A DNA stretch of 64,000 nucleotides from the NCBI RefSeq assembly GCF_008365295.1, contig NZ_CP043505.1, positions 3,162,001 through 3,226,000 of the forward strand, written 5' to 3'. This document shows positions 51,667-62,083 of this stretch, one piece after another. This DNA is from Agromyces intestinalis (GTDB taxonomy: Bacteria; Actinomycetota; Actinomycetes; Actinomycetales; Microbacteriaceae). The notes beneath the pieces are model-generated. The model made no database searches, was not told the DNA's origin, and saw nothing but the letters and a program-made list of their open reading frames with translations. Both the position numbers and the translations under genes were made by a program. Numbering within the stretch: the stretch's first letter is position 1; each line of letters starts with the position of its first letter.

Positions 51667-51679
51667 AGTCAATCTGACC
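51667..51679. promoter_or_regulatory. NrtR operator box 2
   Basis: AGTCAATCTGACC, one mismatch from box 1 and exactly 35 bp from it. The pair would cover the nrtR promoter. It also lies upstream of the divergent gcv promoter. Confidence 0.72.
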
Positions 51680-51716
51680 AGAACGCGAATCACCGGACGC
51701 GTGCCGAGCCGTCGGC

Positions 51717-51722
51717 TAGGAT
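51717..51722 (+). promoter_or_regulatory. -10 box of the gcv operon
   Basis: TAGGAT, about 35 bp upstream of the first riboswitch aptamer. No recognisable -35 hexamer. Confidence 0.5.
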
Positions 51723-51757
51723 CGACCTCACAACCGCATACCGGGCCATCGACGCGT

Positions 51758-51957
51758 CGCGGGAGAGCCGGCAGCACCGCACCAGCACTGCGAGCCGGCA
51801 CCGAAGGAGCAAGCCTCCCCGCCAATCTCTCAGGTCGCCATCACCGCGACGACGAGGCCGCTCTGAAAAGCGGGCGCCGCGCTGCGTCGCCCCGCCCACG
51901 GTGAAAGCCCCCGAATCATCGGGTGTGAAACTCTCAGGCCCATGACAGAGGGGGAGT
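51758..51957 (+). promoter_or_regulatory. Tandem glycine riboswitch upstream of gcvT
   Basis: Two aptamers in series. The first runs from GCGGGAGAGC with CCGAAGGAGCAAGC and AATCTCTCAGG to GACGACGAGGCCGCTCTGAA. The second has GTGAAAGCCCCCGAATCATC, AAACTCTCAGGCCCATGACA and GAGGGGG. The CTCTCAGG core followed by GACAGAGGGG is diagnostic of the gcvT-class riboswitch. In this class glycine binding normally turns on the glycine cleavage operon. A short hairpin (GCACGGCG/CGCCGTGT, 51962-51980) follows, close to the gcvT ribosome-binding site (GGAGAACTC), so control may be at translation initiation. Confidence 0.92.
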
Positions 51958-52003
51958 TCCCAGCACGGCGTCCGCCGTGTGATCCGCGCGATCCGGAGAA
52001 CTC

Positions 52004-53185
52004 ATGACCGACCTCGGCACCGCCCCCGAAGCACGCCAAGCCCACCAGCGCCTCAGCCCGCTCGACGCGGTGCACCGCGCCGCGGGCGCCTCGTTCACCG
52101 ACTTCGCCGGCTGGCAGATGCCGGTGCGGTACGCGTCCGACCTCGCCGAGCATCACGCGGTGCGGCAGCACGCGGGGCTGTTCGACCTCTCGCACATGGG
52201 CGAGATCGTGGTGGTCGGGCCCGAGGCATCCGAGGCGCTCGACTACGCGCTCGCCGGCAAGCTCAGCGCCGTCGCGATCGGGCAGGCGAAATACACCCTG
52301 CTGCTCGCCCGCGACGGCGGCGTCATCGACGACCTGGTCGTCTACCGCACGGGCGACGACCGGTACCTTGTGGTCGCGAACGCCGCGAACCGCGAGGTCG
52401 TCGCCGACGAGCTGCGCGACCGCACCTCGCCGTTCGATGCCGACGTGTTCGACGAGAGCGACGACGTCGCGCTCATCGCCCTGCAGGGCCCCGACGCGCT
52501 CGCCGTGCTGCAGGAGACCGAGGGCTTCGGCCTGCAGGGCCCCGGCAACGACCGCGACGACTTCCTCGCCGCGCTCGACGCGCTGAAGTACTACCGCGCG
52601 ATCGCCGCCGAGTACCAGGGCGAGCCCGTGCTCGTCGCGCGCACCGGCTACACCGGCGAAGACGGCTTCGAGTTCTACCTCGCGCCCGATCGCGCGCCCG
52701 CCCTGTGGGAGGCGTTCCGCGAGACCGGCGGCTCGCGGGTCGTGCCGTGCGGGCTCGCCAGCCGCGACACCCTGCGCCTCGAGGCGGGCATGCCGCTGTA
52801 CGGGCAGGAGCTCGGCCGCGACATCCGGCCCGATCAGGCCGGCCTCGGCCGGGTCGTCGCGCTCTCGAAGGAGGGCGACTTCGTCGGGCGGGCGGCCACC
52901 GAGGGCGGCCGGCCCGCGGATGCCCCGGTGCTGGTCGGGCTCGCAGCCCAGGGCCGCCGCGCCGCCCGGCACGGCTACGAGGTCTTCGACGGCGAAGGCG
53001 CCGATGCCGCGAAGGTCGGCGTCGTGACGTCGGGCGCGCTCTCGCCGACGCTCGGCCACCCGATCGCGATGGCCTTCGTCGACCCCGCCCACGCTGAACC
53101 GGGCACCACGCTGTACCTCGACGTGCGCGGCACGCGCATCGAGGCATCCGTCGTCGCCCTGCCCTTCTACCGCCGCCCGGCCTGA
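52004..53185 (+). CDS. gcvT: Glycine cleavage system T protein (aminomethyltransferase)
   Basis: 393 residues. It transfers the methylene group from the H-protein aminomethyl-lipoate to tetrahydrofolate, releasing ammonia. Family blocks: [38 protein letters not shown] region, [12 protein letters not shown] and [26 protein letters not shown] lies 5 nt before the ATG. First gene of gcvT-gcvH-gcvP, under the glycine riboswitch. Confidence 0.97.
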   Translation: MTDLGTAPEARQAHQRLSPLDAVHRAAGASFTDFAGWQMPVRYASDLAEHHAVRQHAGLFDLSHMGEIVVVGPEASEALDYALAGKLSAVAIGQAKYTLLLARDGGVIDDLVVYRTGDDRYLVVANAANREVVADELRDRTSPFDADVFDESDDVALIALQGPDALAVLQETEGFGLQGPGNDRDDFLAALDALKYYRAIAAEYQGEPVLVARTGYTGEDGFEFYLAPDRAPALWEAFRETGGSRVVPCGLASRDTLRLEAGMPLYGQELGRDIRPDQAGLGRVVALSKEGDFVGRAATEGGRPADAPVLVGLAAQGRRAARHGYEVFDGEGADAAKVGVVTSGALSPTLGHPIAMAFVDPAHAEPGTTLYLDVRGTRIEASVVALPFYRRPA

Positions 53186-53252
53186 TTCCGCCGCACTGAC
53201 GGCTCACCGACCCGCGAATCCGCGAACCGACCCACCGAACGAGGAGACCCAC

Positions 53253-53624
53253 ATGACCGACGTGACCAGCCTGCAGTACACCCCCGAGCACGAATGGGTG
53301 CTGGTCGACGGCGACGTCGCCACCATCGGCATCACCGACTACGCCGCCGAGAAGCTCGGCGACGTCGTCTACGTCGACCTGCCCGCTGCCGGCACCGCCG
53401 TGACCGCCGGCACCGTGGTCGGCGAGATCGAGTCGACCAAGTCGGTCGGCGAACTGTTCTCGCCGGTCGACGGCGAGATCGTCGAGGCCAACCAGGCCGT
53501 CGTCGACGCTCCCGAGCTGGTCAACAGCGACCCGTTCGGCGAGGGCTGGCTGATCAAGGTCGCCGCCGCGTCGCTGCCGGCGCTGCTCAGCCACGACGAG
53601 TACCGCGCCCTGGTCGGCGAGTAA
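53253..53624 (+). CDS. gcvH: Glycine cleavage system H protein
   Basis: A 123-residue lipoyl carrier. The lipoylation lysine is Lys63 in [15 protein letters not shown] and EGWLIKV are the conserved flanks. GAGGAG precedes the ATG. It lies 67 bp after gcvT. Confidence 0.97.
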   Translation: MTDVTSLQYTPEHEWVLVDGDVATIGITDYAAEKLGDVVYVDLPAAGTAVTAGTVVGEIESTKSVGELFSPVDGEIVEANQAVVDAPELVNSDPFGEGWLIKVAAASLPALLSHDEYRALVGE

Positions 53625-53639
53625 GGAATCCGCTCCGCG

Positions 53640-56561
<2,922 letters not shown>

Positions 56562-56587
56562 GCGGCCGGGCGGGCGGAGCACCCCGT

Positions 56588-56663
56588 CTGCAGTTGGCAG
56601 GACCTGCTGCGGTTCGCAGGACGTTCTGCGGTTTGCAGGACGTTCTGCGGTTTGCAGGACGTT
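56588..56663. repeat. Four 19-bp tandem repeats behind gcvP
   Basis: The unit is CTGCGGTTTGCAGGACGTT; copies 3 and 4 are exact, copy 2 has one change, and copy 1 is diverged. Each junction forms the near-palindrome GCAGGACGTTCTGC, so the RNA would fold into a row of small hairpins, possibly acting as the gcv terminator. Confidence 0.92.
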
Positions 56664-56699
56664 CTGCCGTCCTACCAACCGGCGGCCGGCGCCGCACGC

Positions 56700-56912
56700 T
56701 CAGGCGTGCTGCGGTTGCGCCGGCGCGCGGTGGCGGCCGCGTTCGGTGTACCCGCGGGCGGACGCCGCAGCCGCGGCGCGTTCGGCGCGCCGGCGCGCCC
56801 GCGTCACGGCACGGAACTCCGCGGCGGCGAGCTCCGACGGCGTCGCTTCGGTGAGACGTGTCGTGCCGTGGTCGGCGAGGCGCTGGGCGAGGAAGGCGTG
56901 TGCGAGGTCCAT
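56700..56912 (-). CDS. Small hypothetical protein
   Basis: 70 residues from ATG 56910-56912 (MDLAHAFLAQRLADHG). It has an amphipathic start, an Arg/Ala-rich middle (FRAVTRARRRAERAAAAASARG) and a His/Gln tail. The length resembles small actinobacterial proteins of unknown role. Codon use is compatible with coding, but there is no recognised domain and no Shine-Dalgarno. Could be spurious. Confidence 0.4.
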   Translation of the reverse strand: MDLAHAFLAQRLADHGTTRLTEATPSELAAAEFRAVTRARRRAERAAAAASARGYTERGRHRAPAQPQHA

Positions 56913-56977
56913 GCGCCGATGCTCGCGAACGGGTCGCGGATCCGGATCCGGGATGCCCCGCCGATGCCACCCGGGCG

Positions 56978-56983
56978 TACACT
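56978..56983 (+). promoter_or_regulatory. -10 box upstream of small membrane-anchored protein gene
   Basis: TACACT, 26 bp before the ATG at 57010. Confidence 0.4.
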
Positions 56984-57009
56984 GAGGATCACTCGGATCG
57001 GGGGTGCTC

Positions 57010-57483
57010 ATGTCCGGTGAACTCATCAGCATCGTGGCGGGATTGGCGTTCGCGGGCCTGTTCGTCGGCACGACGCTGCTCGCCTCGGACGGACTCGCGC
57101 TGGATCGGCGCGCGCGTCACCTCGAGCGACGCGACCCCGGCACGGCCGCCGCGTTGCGACGCGCCCAGGCCGTCAGCGACTTCTCACGCGGAGGGGTGTT
57201 CGGCGACGAGGCGTTCGGCTCGGTCTGCAGCCCGAGTCGCAGGGCGTGGTTCGACGTCGCGCGCACGCGCGGCTCCGACCTCGACCCGCGCTACGAGGCA
57301 TCCGAAGAGGCCCTGCCGCCCATGCCCGCGACCGTCGTCGCGCTCGCCTCGGGCGACCACCTCGCGAACCAGCGACGGATGCCGCAGCCGCCGCGGTCCG
57401 CGCCCGACCGCCCGGCCGTGCCCGCGCCGGCTCAGCCGGCCGGCGCGAACAGTCCCGGCCACCACGACGCCGCGAGCGGGTAG
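57010..57483 (+). CDS. Hypothetical protein with N-terminal membrane anchor
   Basis: 157 residues from ATG 57010; GTG 57004 is an alternative. One membrane segment at the N-terminus (LISIVAGLAFAGLFVGTTLLA), then a basic/acidic region (ALDRRARHLERRDPGTAAALRRAQ) and a Pro-rich tail. Family not recognised. The last 52 bp overlap the convergent CPBP gene, which is unusual and suggests the tail may not be conserved. Confidence 0.55.
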   Translation: MSGELISIVAGLAFAGLFVGTTLLASDGLALDRRARHLERRDPGTAAALRRAQAVSDFSRGGVFGDEAFGSVCSPSRRAWFDVARTRGSDLDPRYEASEEALPPMPATVVALASGDHLANQRRMPQPPRSAPDRPAVPAPAQPAGANSPGHHDAASG

Positions 57484-58193
57484 CCGACGAACGACACGAT
57501 GTCGAGGATCCAGTGCGCGATGACGAGCGGCATCGTGCGCCCCCACCGCGTGTAGGCCCATCCGAACACGACCCCCATCAACGCGTTCCCGACGAACGGA
57601 CCGAACCCCTGGTAGAGGTGGTAGGTGCCGCGCAGCAGCGCGCTCGCCACGATCGTCGCCCACGGGCCCATGCCGAGCTCGCGCAGCCGTGTGAAGAGGT
57701 AGCCGACGACGATCACCTCCTCGGTGAGGGCCGCCTTCAGCGCGGCGAGCACGAGGATCGGAATCGTCCACCAGTGCGCGTCGAGGGGCGCGGGCACGAC
57801 CGCCACCGTGAACCCGAGCGCGCGCCCCGCCGCGTAGAGCGCGAGGCCGGGCACGCCGATCACCGCGACCAGCGCGAGGCCGGTGCCGAGGTCGCGCCAC
57901 GGGCGGGTCAGGTCGAAGCCGATCCGGCGGAACGGCGAGACGCCGGGCTGCCAGAGCAGGTAGAGCGCCAGCGCGACCACGAACAGGCCGAAGAACACGT
58001 CCAGGAACTGGTAGGTGAAGTCGAGCCACTCGCGCGGCGAGCGCGACTGATTGATCGCGGCGGACTGGTCGGCGAGCCGGGTCTCGGCGGTCACGCGGGC
58101 GATGATCGCGACGATCGAGTACACGGCGGATGCCCCGAGCGAGAGCCCGAGCACGATGGCCGTCTCGAGGCGCAATCGAGCGGCGTTCGACAT
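57432..58193 (-). CDS. CPBP-family intramembrane glutamic/metalloprotease
   Basis: 253 residues from ATG 58191-58193 (GAGGA 6 nt upstream). About seven to eight membrane segments. The CPBP/Abi motifs are present: motif 1 with the Glu pair in ALTEEVIVVGYL, motif 2 in RGTYHLYQG (with Arg and His), and motif 3 AHWILDIVS. These place the catalytic Glu and His residues in the membrane as in Rce1-like enzymes. Bacterial members cleave membrane-bound substrates or mature and resist bacteriocins; the substrate here is unknown. Divergent from the peptide transporter. Confidence 0.88.
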   Translation of the reverse strand: MSNAARLRLETAIVLGLSLGASAVYSIVAIIARVTAETRLADQSAAINQSRSPREWLDFTYQFLDVFFGLFVVALALYLLWQPGVSPFRRIGFDLTRPWRDLGTGLALVAVIGVPGLALYAAGRALGFTVAVVPAPLDAHWWTIPILVLAALKAALTEEVIVVGYLFTRLRELGMGPWATIVASALLRGTYHLYQGFGPFVGNALMGVVFGWAYTRWGRTMPLVIAHWILDIVSFVGYPLAASWWPGLFAPAG

Positions 58194-58290
58194 GCCTGAA
58201 TCCTCGCACGCGGCGCCCCCGACGCAACGATCGTGCGTGCGATGCAGGGTTTTCACCCCCCGAACGTGGTGCAGGTTGCGCGTCGATAAC

Positions 58291-58329
58291 GGTTTGCCAT
58301 TGCGTTTGGATTCGATGCCCGGGCAAACC
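58291..58329. promoter_or_regulatory. Inverted repeat upstream of the peptide-binding protein gene
   Basis: GGTTTGCC (58291-58298) and GGCAAACC (58322-58329) are perfect 8-bp arms 23 bp apart, immediately before TAGTCT (58330), a candidate -10. Possibly an operator overlapping the promoter of the transport operon. Confidence 0.45.
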
Positions 58330-58400
58330 TAGTCTGAAGCAATCCGCGCACGGAACGGCCACGAGCCGCTATCCAGTGTGCACATCTCACAGGAGGAACA

Positions 58401-60020
58401 TTGAAGATCAAGAGAATCGGCGTCGCAGCCATTGCTCTTGCCGCCGCGGGCGCGCTGACGCTCGCCGGCTGCTCGAGCAGCGCGCCCGAGTCCACCGGCG
58501 CTGCCGGTGGCGGGATCATCACCACGAACGGCTCGGAGCCCCAGAACCCGCTGGTCCCGACCAACACCAACGAGACCGGCGGCGGCAAGATCCTCGACGC
58601 CATCTTCGCCGGCCTGGTGTACTACGACGCCGAGGGCGCTCCCCACAACGACGTCGCCGAGTCGATCGAGACCGAAGACGCGCAGAACTACACGATCAAG
58701 CTTCGCGAGGGCCTGACCTTCACGAACGGCGAGCCCGTCAACGCGAACTCGTTCGTCGACGCGTGGAACTACGGCGCCGACACCGCGAACGGCCCGCAGC
58801 TCTCGCAGTACTTCTTCGAGTCGATCAAGGGCTTCAGCTACGACGAGTCGGTCCCCGAGCTTCCGGGCCTCGTGGTCGTCGACGACACCACGTTCACGGT
58901 CGAGCTGAACCAGCCCGAGTCGGACTTCCCGCTGCGACTCGGCTACTCGGCGTTCTACCCGCTGCCCGCGTCGGCGTTCGACGACATCGAGGCGTTCGGC
59001 AACAACCCCGTCGGCAACGGTCCCTACATGCTCGACGGTGACGGCGCGTGGAAGCACAACGAGCGCATCGACCTCACGGTGAACCCCGACTACGACGGCC
59101 CCCGCGCGCCGAAGAACGATGGTCTCTCGATCATCTTCTACGCGTCGCAGGACGCGGCGTACGCCGACCTGCAGGCCGACAACCTCGACGTGCTCGACGC
59201 CATCCCCGACTCGGCGCTGGCGACCTACGAGGACGAGTTCGGCGACCGTGCGGTCAACCAGCCCGCGGCCATCTTCCAGTCCTTCACCATCCCGGGCCGT
59301 CTCCCGCACTTCGACGGCGAAGAGGGCAAGCTCCGCCGCCAGGCGCTCTCGCTCGCGATCGACCGCGACGAGGTCACCGAGGTCATCTTCAACGGCACCC
59401 GCACGCCGGCCAGCGACTTCACGTCGCCGGTCATCGACGGGTTCTCCGACAGCATCCCCGGTAGCGAGGTGCTCGACTTCGACGCCACCAAGGCGAAGGA
59501 ACTGTGGGCTCAGGCCGACGCCATCTCGCCGTGGGACGGCACCTTCCAGATCGCGTACAACGCCGACGGCGGTCACGCGGGCTGGGTCGACGCGGTCACC
59601 AACCAGCTGAAGAACAACCTCGGCATCGACGCGTCGGGTGCTCCGTACCCGACCTTCGCCGAGGCTCGTACCCTCATCACGAACCGCACCATCCAGACCG
59701 CGTTCCGCAGCGGTTGGCAGGCCGACTACCCGGCCCTGTTCAACTTCCTCGGCCCGCTGTACGGCACCGGTGCCGGTTCGAACGACGGTGACTACTCGAA
59801 CCCCGAGGTCGACGCGCTCCTCACGCAGGGTCTCGCCGAGACCGACCTCGCCGCCGCGAACGAGAAGTTCCAGGCCGCGCAGGAGATCCTCTTCCAGGAC
59901 CTCCCCGCGATCCCGCTCTGGTACTCGAACGTCAACGGCGCGTGGAGCACGCAGGTCGAGAACGTCCAGTTCGGCTGGAACTCGGTCCCGCTGTACTACG
60001 AGATCACCAAGGGCGAGTAA
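58401..60020 (+). CDS. Peptide-binding lipoprotein (SBP family 5, DppA/OppA type)
   Basis: 539 residues. The start is TTG 58401, fixed by AGGAGG 5 nt upstream and a signal peptide with lipobox LAGC (about 22-25). Family-5 blocks: TNETGGGKILDAIFAGLVYYD, LREGLTFTNGEPVNANSFVDAW and LRRQALSLAIDRDEV, plus a C-terminal AIPLWYSNVNGAW. It binds di- or oligopeptides outside the membrane and delivers them to the permeases encoded next. It ends 42 bp before a hairpin that should make it the most abundant component. Confidence 0.92.
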   Translation: MKIKRIGVAAIALAAAGALTLAGCSSSAPESTGAAGGGIITTNGSEPQNPLVPTNTNETGGGKILDAIFAGLVYYDAEGAPHNDVAESIETEDAQNYTIKLREGLTFTNGEPVNANSFVDAWNYGADTANGPQLSQYFFESIKGFSYDESVPELPGLVVVDDTTFTVELNQPESDFPLRLGYSAFYPLPASAFDDIEAFGNNPVGNGPYMLDGDGAWKHNERIDLTVNPDYDGPRAPKNDGLSIIFYASQDAAYADLQADNLDVLDAIPDSALATYEDEFGDRAVNQPAAIFQSFTIPGRLPHFDGEEGKLRRQALSLAIDRDEVTEVIFNGTRTPASDFTSPVIDGFSDSIPGSEVLDFDATKAKELWAQADAISPWDGTFQIAYNADGGHAGWVDAVTNQLKNNLGIDASGAPYPTFAEARTLITNRTIQTAFRSGWQADYPALFNFLGPLYGTGAGSNDGDYSNPEVDALLTQGLAETDLAAANEKFQAAQEILFQDLPAIPLWYSNVNGAWSTQVENVQFGWNSVPLYYEITKGE

Positions 60021-60062
60021 TTCTCGTTCCACCCGCTCTCGGGGTTAGACTCTGAGACGCCC

Positions 60063-60094
60063 GTGGGGCGGCGGCCATCCGGCTGCCGCCCCAC
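60063..60094 (+). terminator. Hairpin between peptide-binding protein and permease
   Basis: GTGGGGCGGC and GCCGCCCCAC, a 10-bp perfect stem with a 12-nt loop, within the 187-bp gap. Same arrangement as in the sugar operon (20383). Confidence 0.75.
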
Positions 60095-60207
60095 ACCCAC
60101 GTTTCCCCGCGGCGCACGCGTGATCCGGCGTAGCATCGTGGGGAGCATTCCCACTTACGTGAGGTTCCTTCGACATGCCATCTTCCACGGAACGGCGGGT
60201 CTGATCC

Positions 60208-61137
60208 ATGACCGGCTACATCGTGCGCCGACTCCTGCAGGCGATCCCTGTGCTGCTCGGCACCACCTTCCTCATCTACTTCATGGTGTTCGCCATGCCG
60301 GGCGATCCGATCGTCGCCCTCTTCGGCGACAAGACGCCGCCGCCGCAGGTCATCGAAGCCCTGCGAGAGAAGTACCACCTCGACCAGCCGTTCATCGTCC
60401 AGTACTTCCTCTTCCTGGGCGGCATCTTCCGCGGCGACTTCGGCACCTCGTTCTCAGGTGAGCCGGTCTCCGAGATCCTGGTCCGCACGTTCCCGGTGAC
60501 GCTCCAGCTCGCGGTGATCGCGGTGTTCTTCGAAATGGTCTTCGGCATCGCGGTCGGCCTCATCTCGGGCCTGCGCAAGGGCGGCATCTTCGACGCCAGC
60601 GCCCTCGTGGTCAGCCTGATCCTCATCTCGCTGCCGATCTTCGTCATCGCCTTCGTATGTCAGTGGCTGTTCGGCATCCAACTCCAATGGTTCAGAGCCA
60701 CCGTCGGCGCCGGTGCGCCGATCCAAGACCTGATACTCCCGGCGATCGTGCTGGCGACCATCAGCTTCGCGCAGATCGTTCGCCTCACGCGTGCGTCGGT
60801 CATCGACACCGACGGCCAGGACTTCGTGCGCACCGCCGCGTCGAAGGGCCTCTCGCGCGGCCGCATCGTGCCGGTGCACATCCTGCGCAACTCGCTCATC
60901 CCCGTCGTGACCTATCTCGCCGTCGACTTCGGCGTGCTGATGGTCGGCGCGACCGTCACCGAGGGCATCTTCAACGTGCCCGGGGTGGGCAACACCCTCT
61001 ACCAGGCGATCATCCGAGGTGAGGGGCCGACCGTCGTCTCCTTCGTGACCGTCATGGTGCTGATCTACCTCGTGGTGAACCTGCTGGTGGATCTGCTGTA
61101 CGCCGTGCTCGACCCGAGGATCCGCTATGCGAAGTGA
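60208..61137 (+). CDS. Peptide ABC transporter permease (DppB/OppB)
   Basis: 309 residues, six membrane segments. The N-terminus MTGYIVRRLLQAIPVLLGTTFLIYF and the PGDP loop are typical of DppB. The EAA-like ATPase contact region is in VRTAASKGLSRGRIVPVHILRN. The last 11 bp overlap the next gene. Confidence 0.93.
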   Translation: MTGYIVRRLLQAIPVLLGTTFLIYFMVFAMPGDPIVALFGDKTPPPQVIEALREKYHLDQPFIVQYFLFLGGIFRGDFGTSFSGEPVSEILVRTFPVTLQLAVIAVFFEMVFGIAVGLISGLRKGGIFDASALVVSLILISLPIFVIAFVCQWLFGIQLQWFRATVGAGAPIQDLILPAIVLATISFAQIVRLTRASVIDTDGQDFVRTAASKGLSRGRIVPVHILRNSLIPVVTYLAVDFGVLMVGATVTEGIFNVPGVGNTLYQAIIRGEGPTVVSFVTVMVLIYLVVNLLVDLLYAVLDPRIRYAK

Positions 61138-62083
61138 CATCACCCGACCCGACCAGCAGCACTTCGTCGCTCCGGTCGAAGAGACGCCCGTCGCGGCGAT
61201 CGACGCGGTCAAGGCCGAGGGCAAGCCGTCCAACCTCTGGCGCGATGCCTGGATGGACATCCGCCGTCGCCCCATGTTCTGGATCTCGGCGGTCATCATC
61301 CTCCTGGTCGTGATCGTCGCCCTGTTCCCGAATCTCTTCACGCAGACGCCGCCGAACAACGACTGCCAGCTGGCGAACTCCAATGCGGGCCCCGCCCCCG
61401 GCCACCCGCTCGGCTTCACCCGCCAGGGATGCGACATCTACTCGCGCATCATCCACGGCACGTCGACGTCGCTGTCGGTCGGCCTCATCGTCACCTTCCT
61501 GATCGCGGTGCTCGGCGTCTTCTTCGGCGCCCTGGCCGGCTTCTACGGCGGCTGGGTCGACTCGGTGCTCTCGCGCCTCGGCGACATCTTCTTCTCGATC
61601 CCCTACATCCTCGCCGCCGTGGTCATCATGTCGGTGTTCTCGCAGTACGCGAACGTGTGGGTGATCTCGCTCGCGATCGGCATCTTCGCGTGGCCGGCGA
61701 CAGCCCGTGTGCTGAGAGCCGAGATCCTCAGGGTGAAGAACGCCGACTTCGTGATGGCGGCCACCGCGCTCGGCGTCTCGCGCCTGCGCATCCTCATCCG
61801 CCACGTGCTGCCCAACTCGATCGCACCGGTCATCGTCATCACCACGATCGGCCTGGCGTCGGCGATCGTCGCCGAGGCGACGCTGTCGTTCCTCGGTGTC
61901 GGCCTGCCGCCGTCGACCATGTCGTGGGGCAATGACATCTCGGCCGCGCAGACGAGCCTGCGCACCGCGCCGCAGACGCTGATCCTGCCGTCGATCGCCC
62001 TGTCGGTCACCGTGCTGAGCTTCATCATGCTCGGCGAGGTCGCCCGCGACGCGCTCGACCCGAAGGCGAGGGCCCGTCGATGA
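61127..62083 (+). CDS. Peptide ABC transporter permease (DppC/OppC)
   Basis: 318 residues with a cytosolic N-terminal tail of about 50 residues, six membrane segments, the HPLGFTRQGCDIYSRIIHGTSTSL block and the EAA loop (TALGVSRLRILIRHVLPNSIAPV). ATGA overlap with the ATPase gene. Confidence 0.93.
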   Translation: MRSDITRPDQQHFVAPVEETPVAAIDAVKAEGKPSNLWRDAWMDIRRRPMFWISAVIILLVVIVALFPNLFTQTPPNNDCQLANSNAGPAPGHPLGFTRQGCDIYSRIIHGTSTSLSVGLIVTFLIAVLGVFFGALAGFYGGWVDSVLSRLGDIFFSIPYILAAVVIMSVFSQYANVWVISLAIGIFAWPATARVLRAEILRVKNADFVMAATALGVSRLRILIRHVLPNSIAPVIVITTIGLASAIVAEATLSFLGVGLPPSTMSWGNDISAAQTSLRTAPQTLILPSIALSVTVLSFIMLGEVARDALDPKARARR

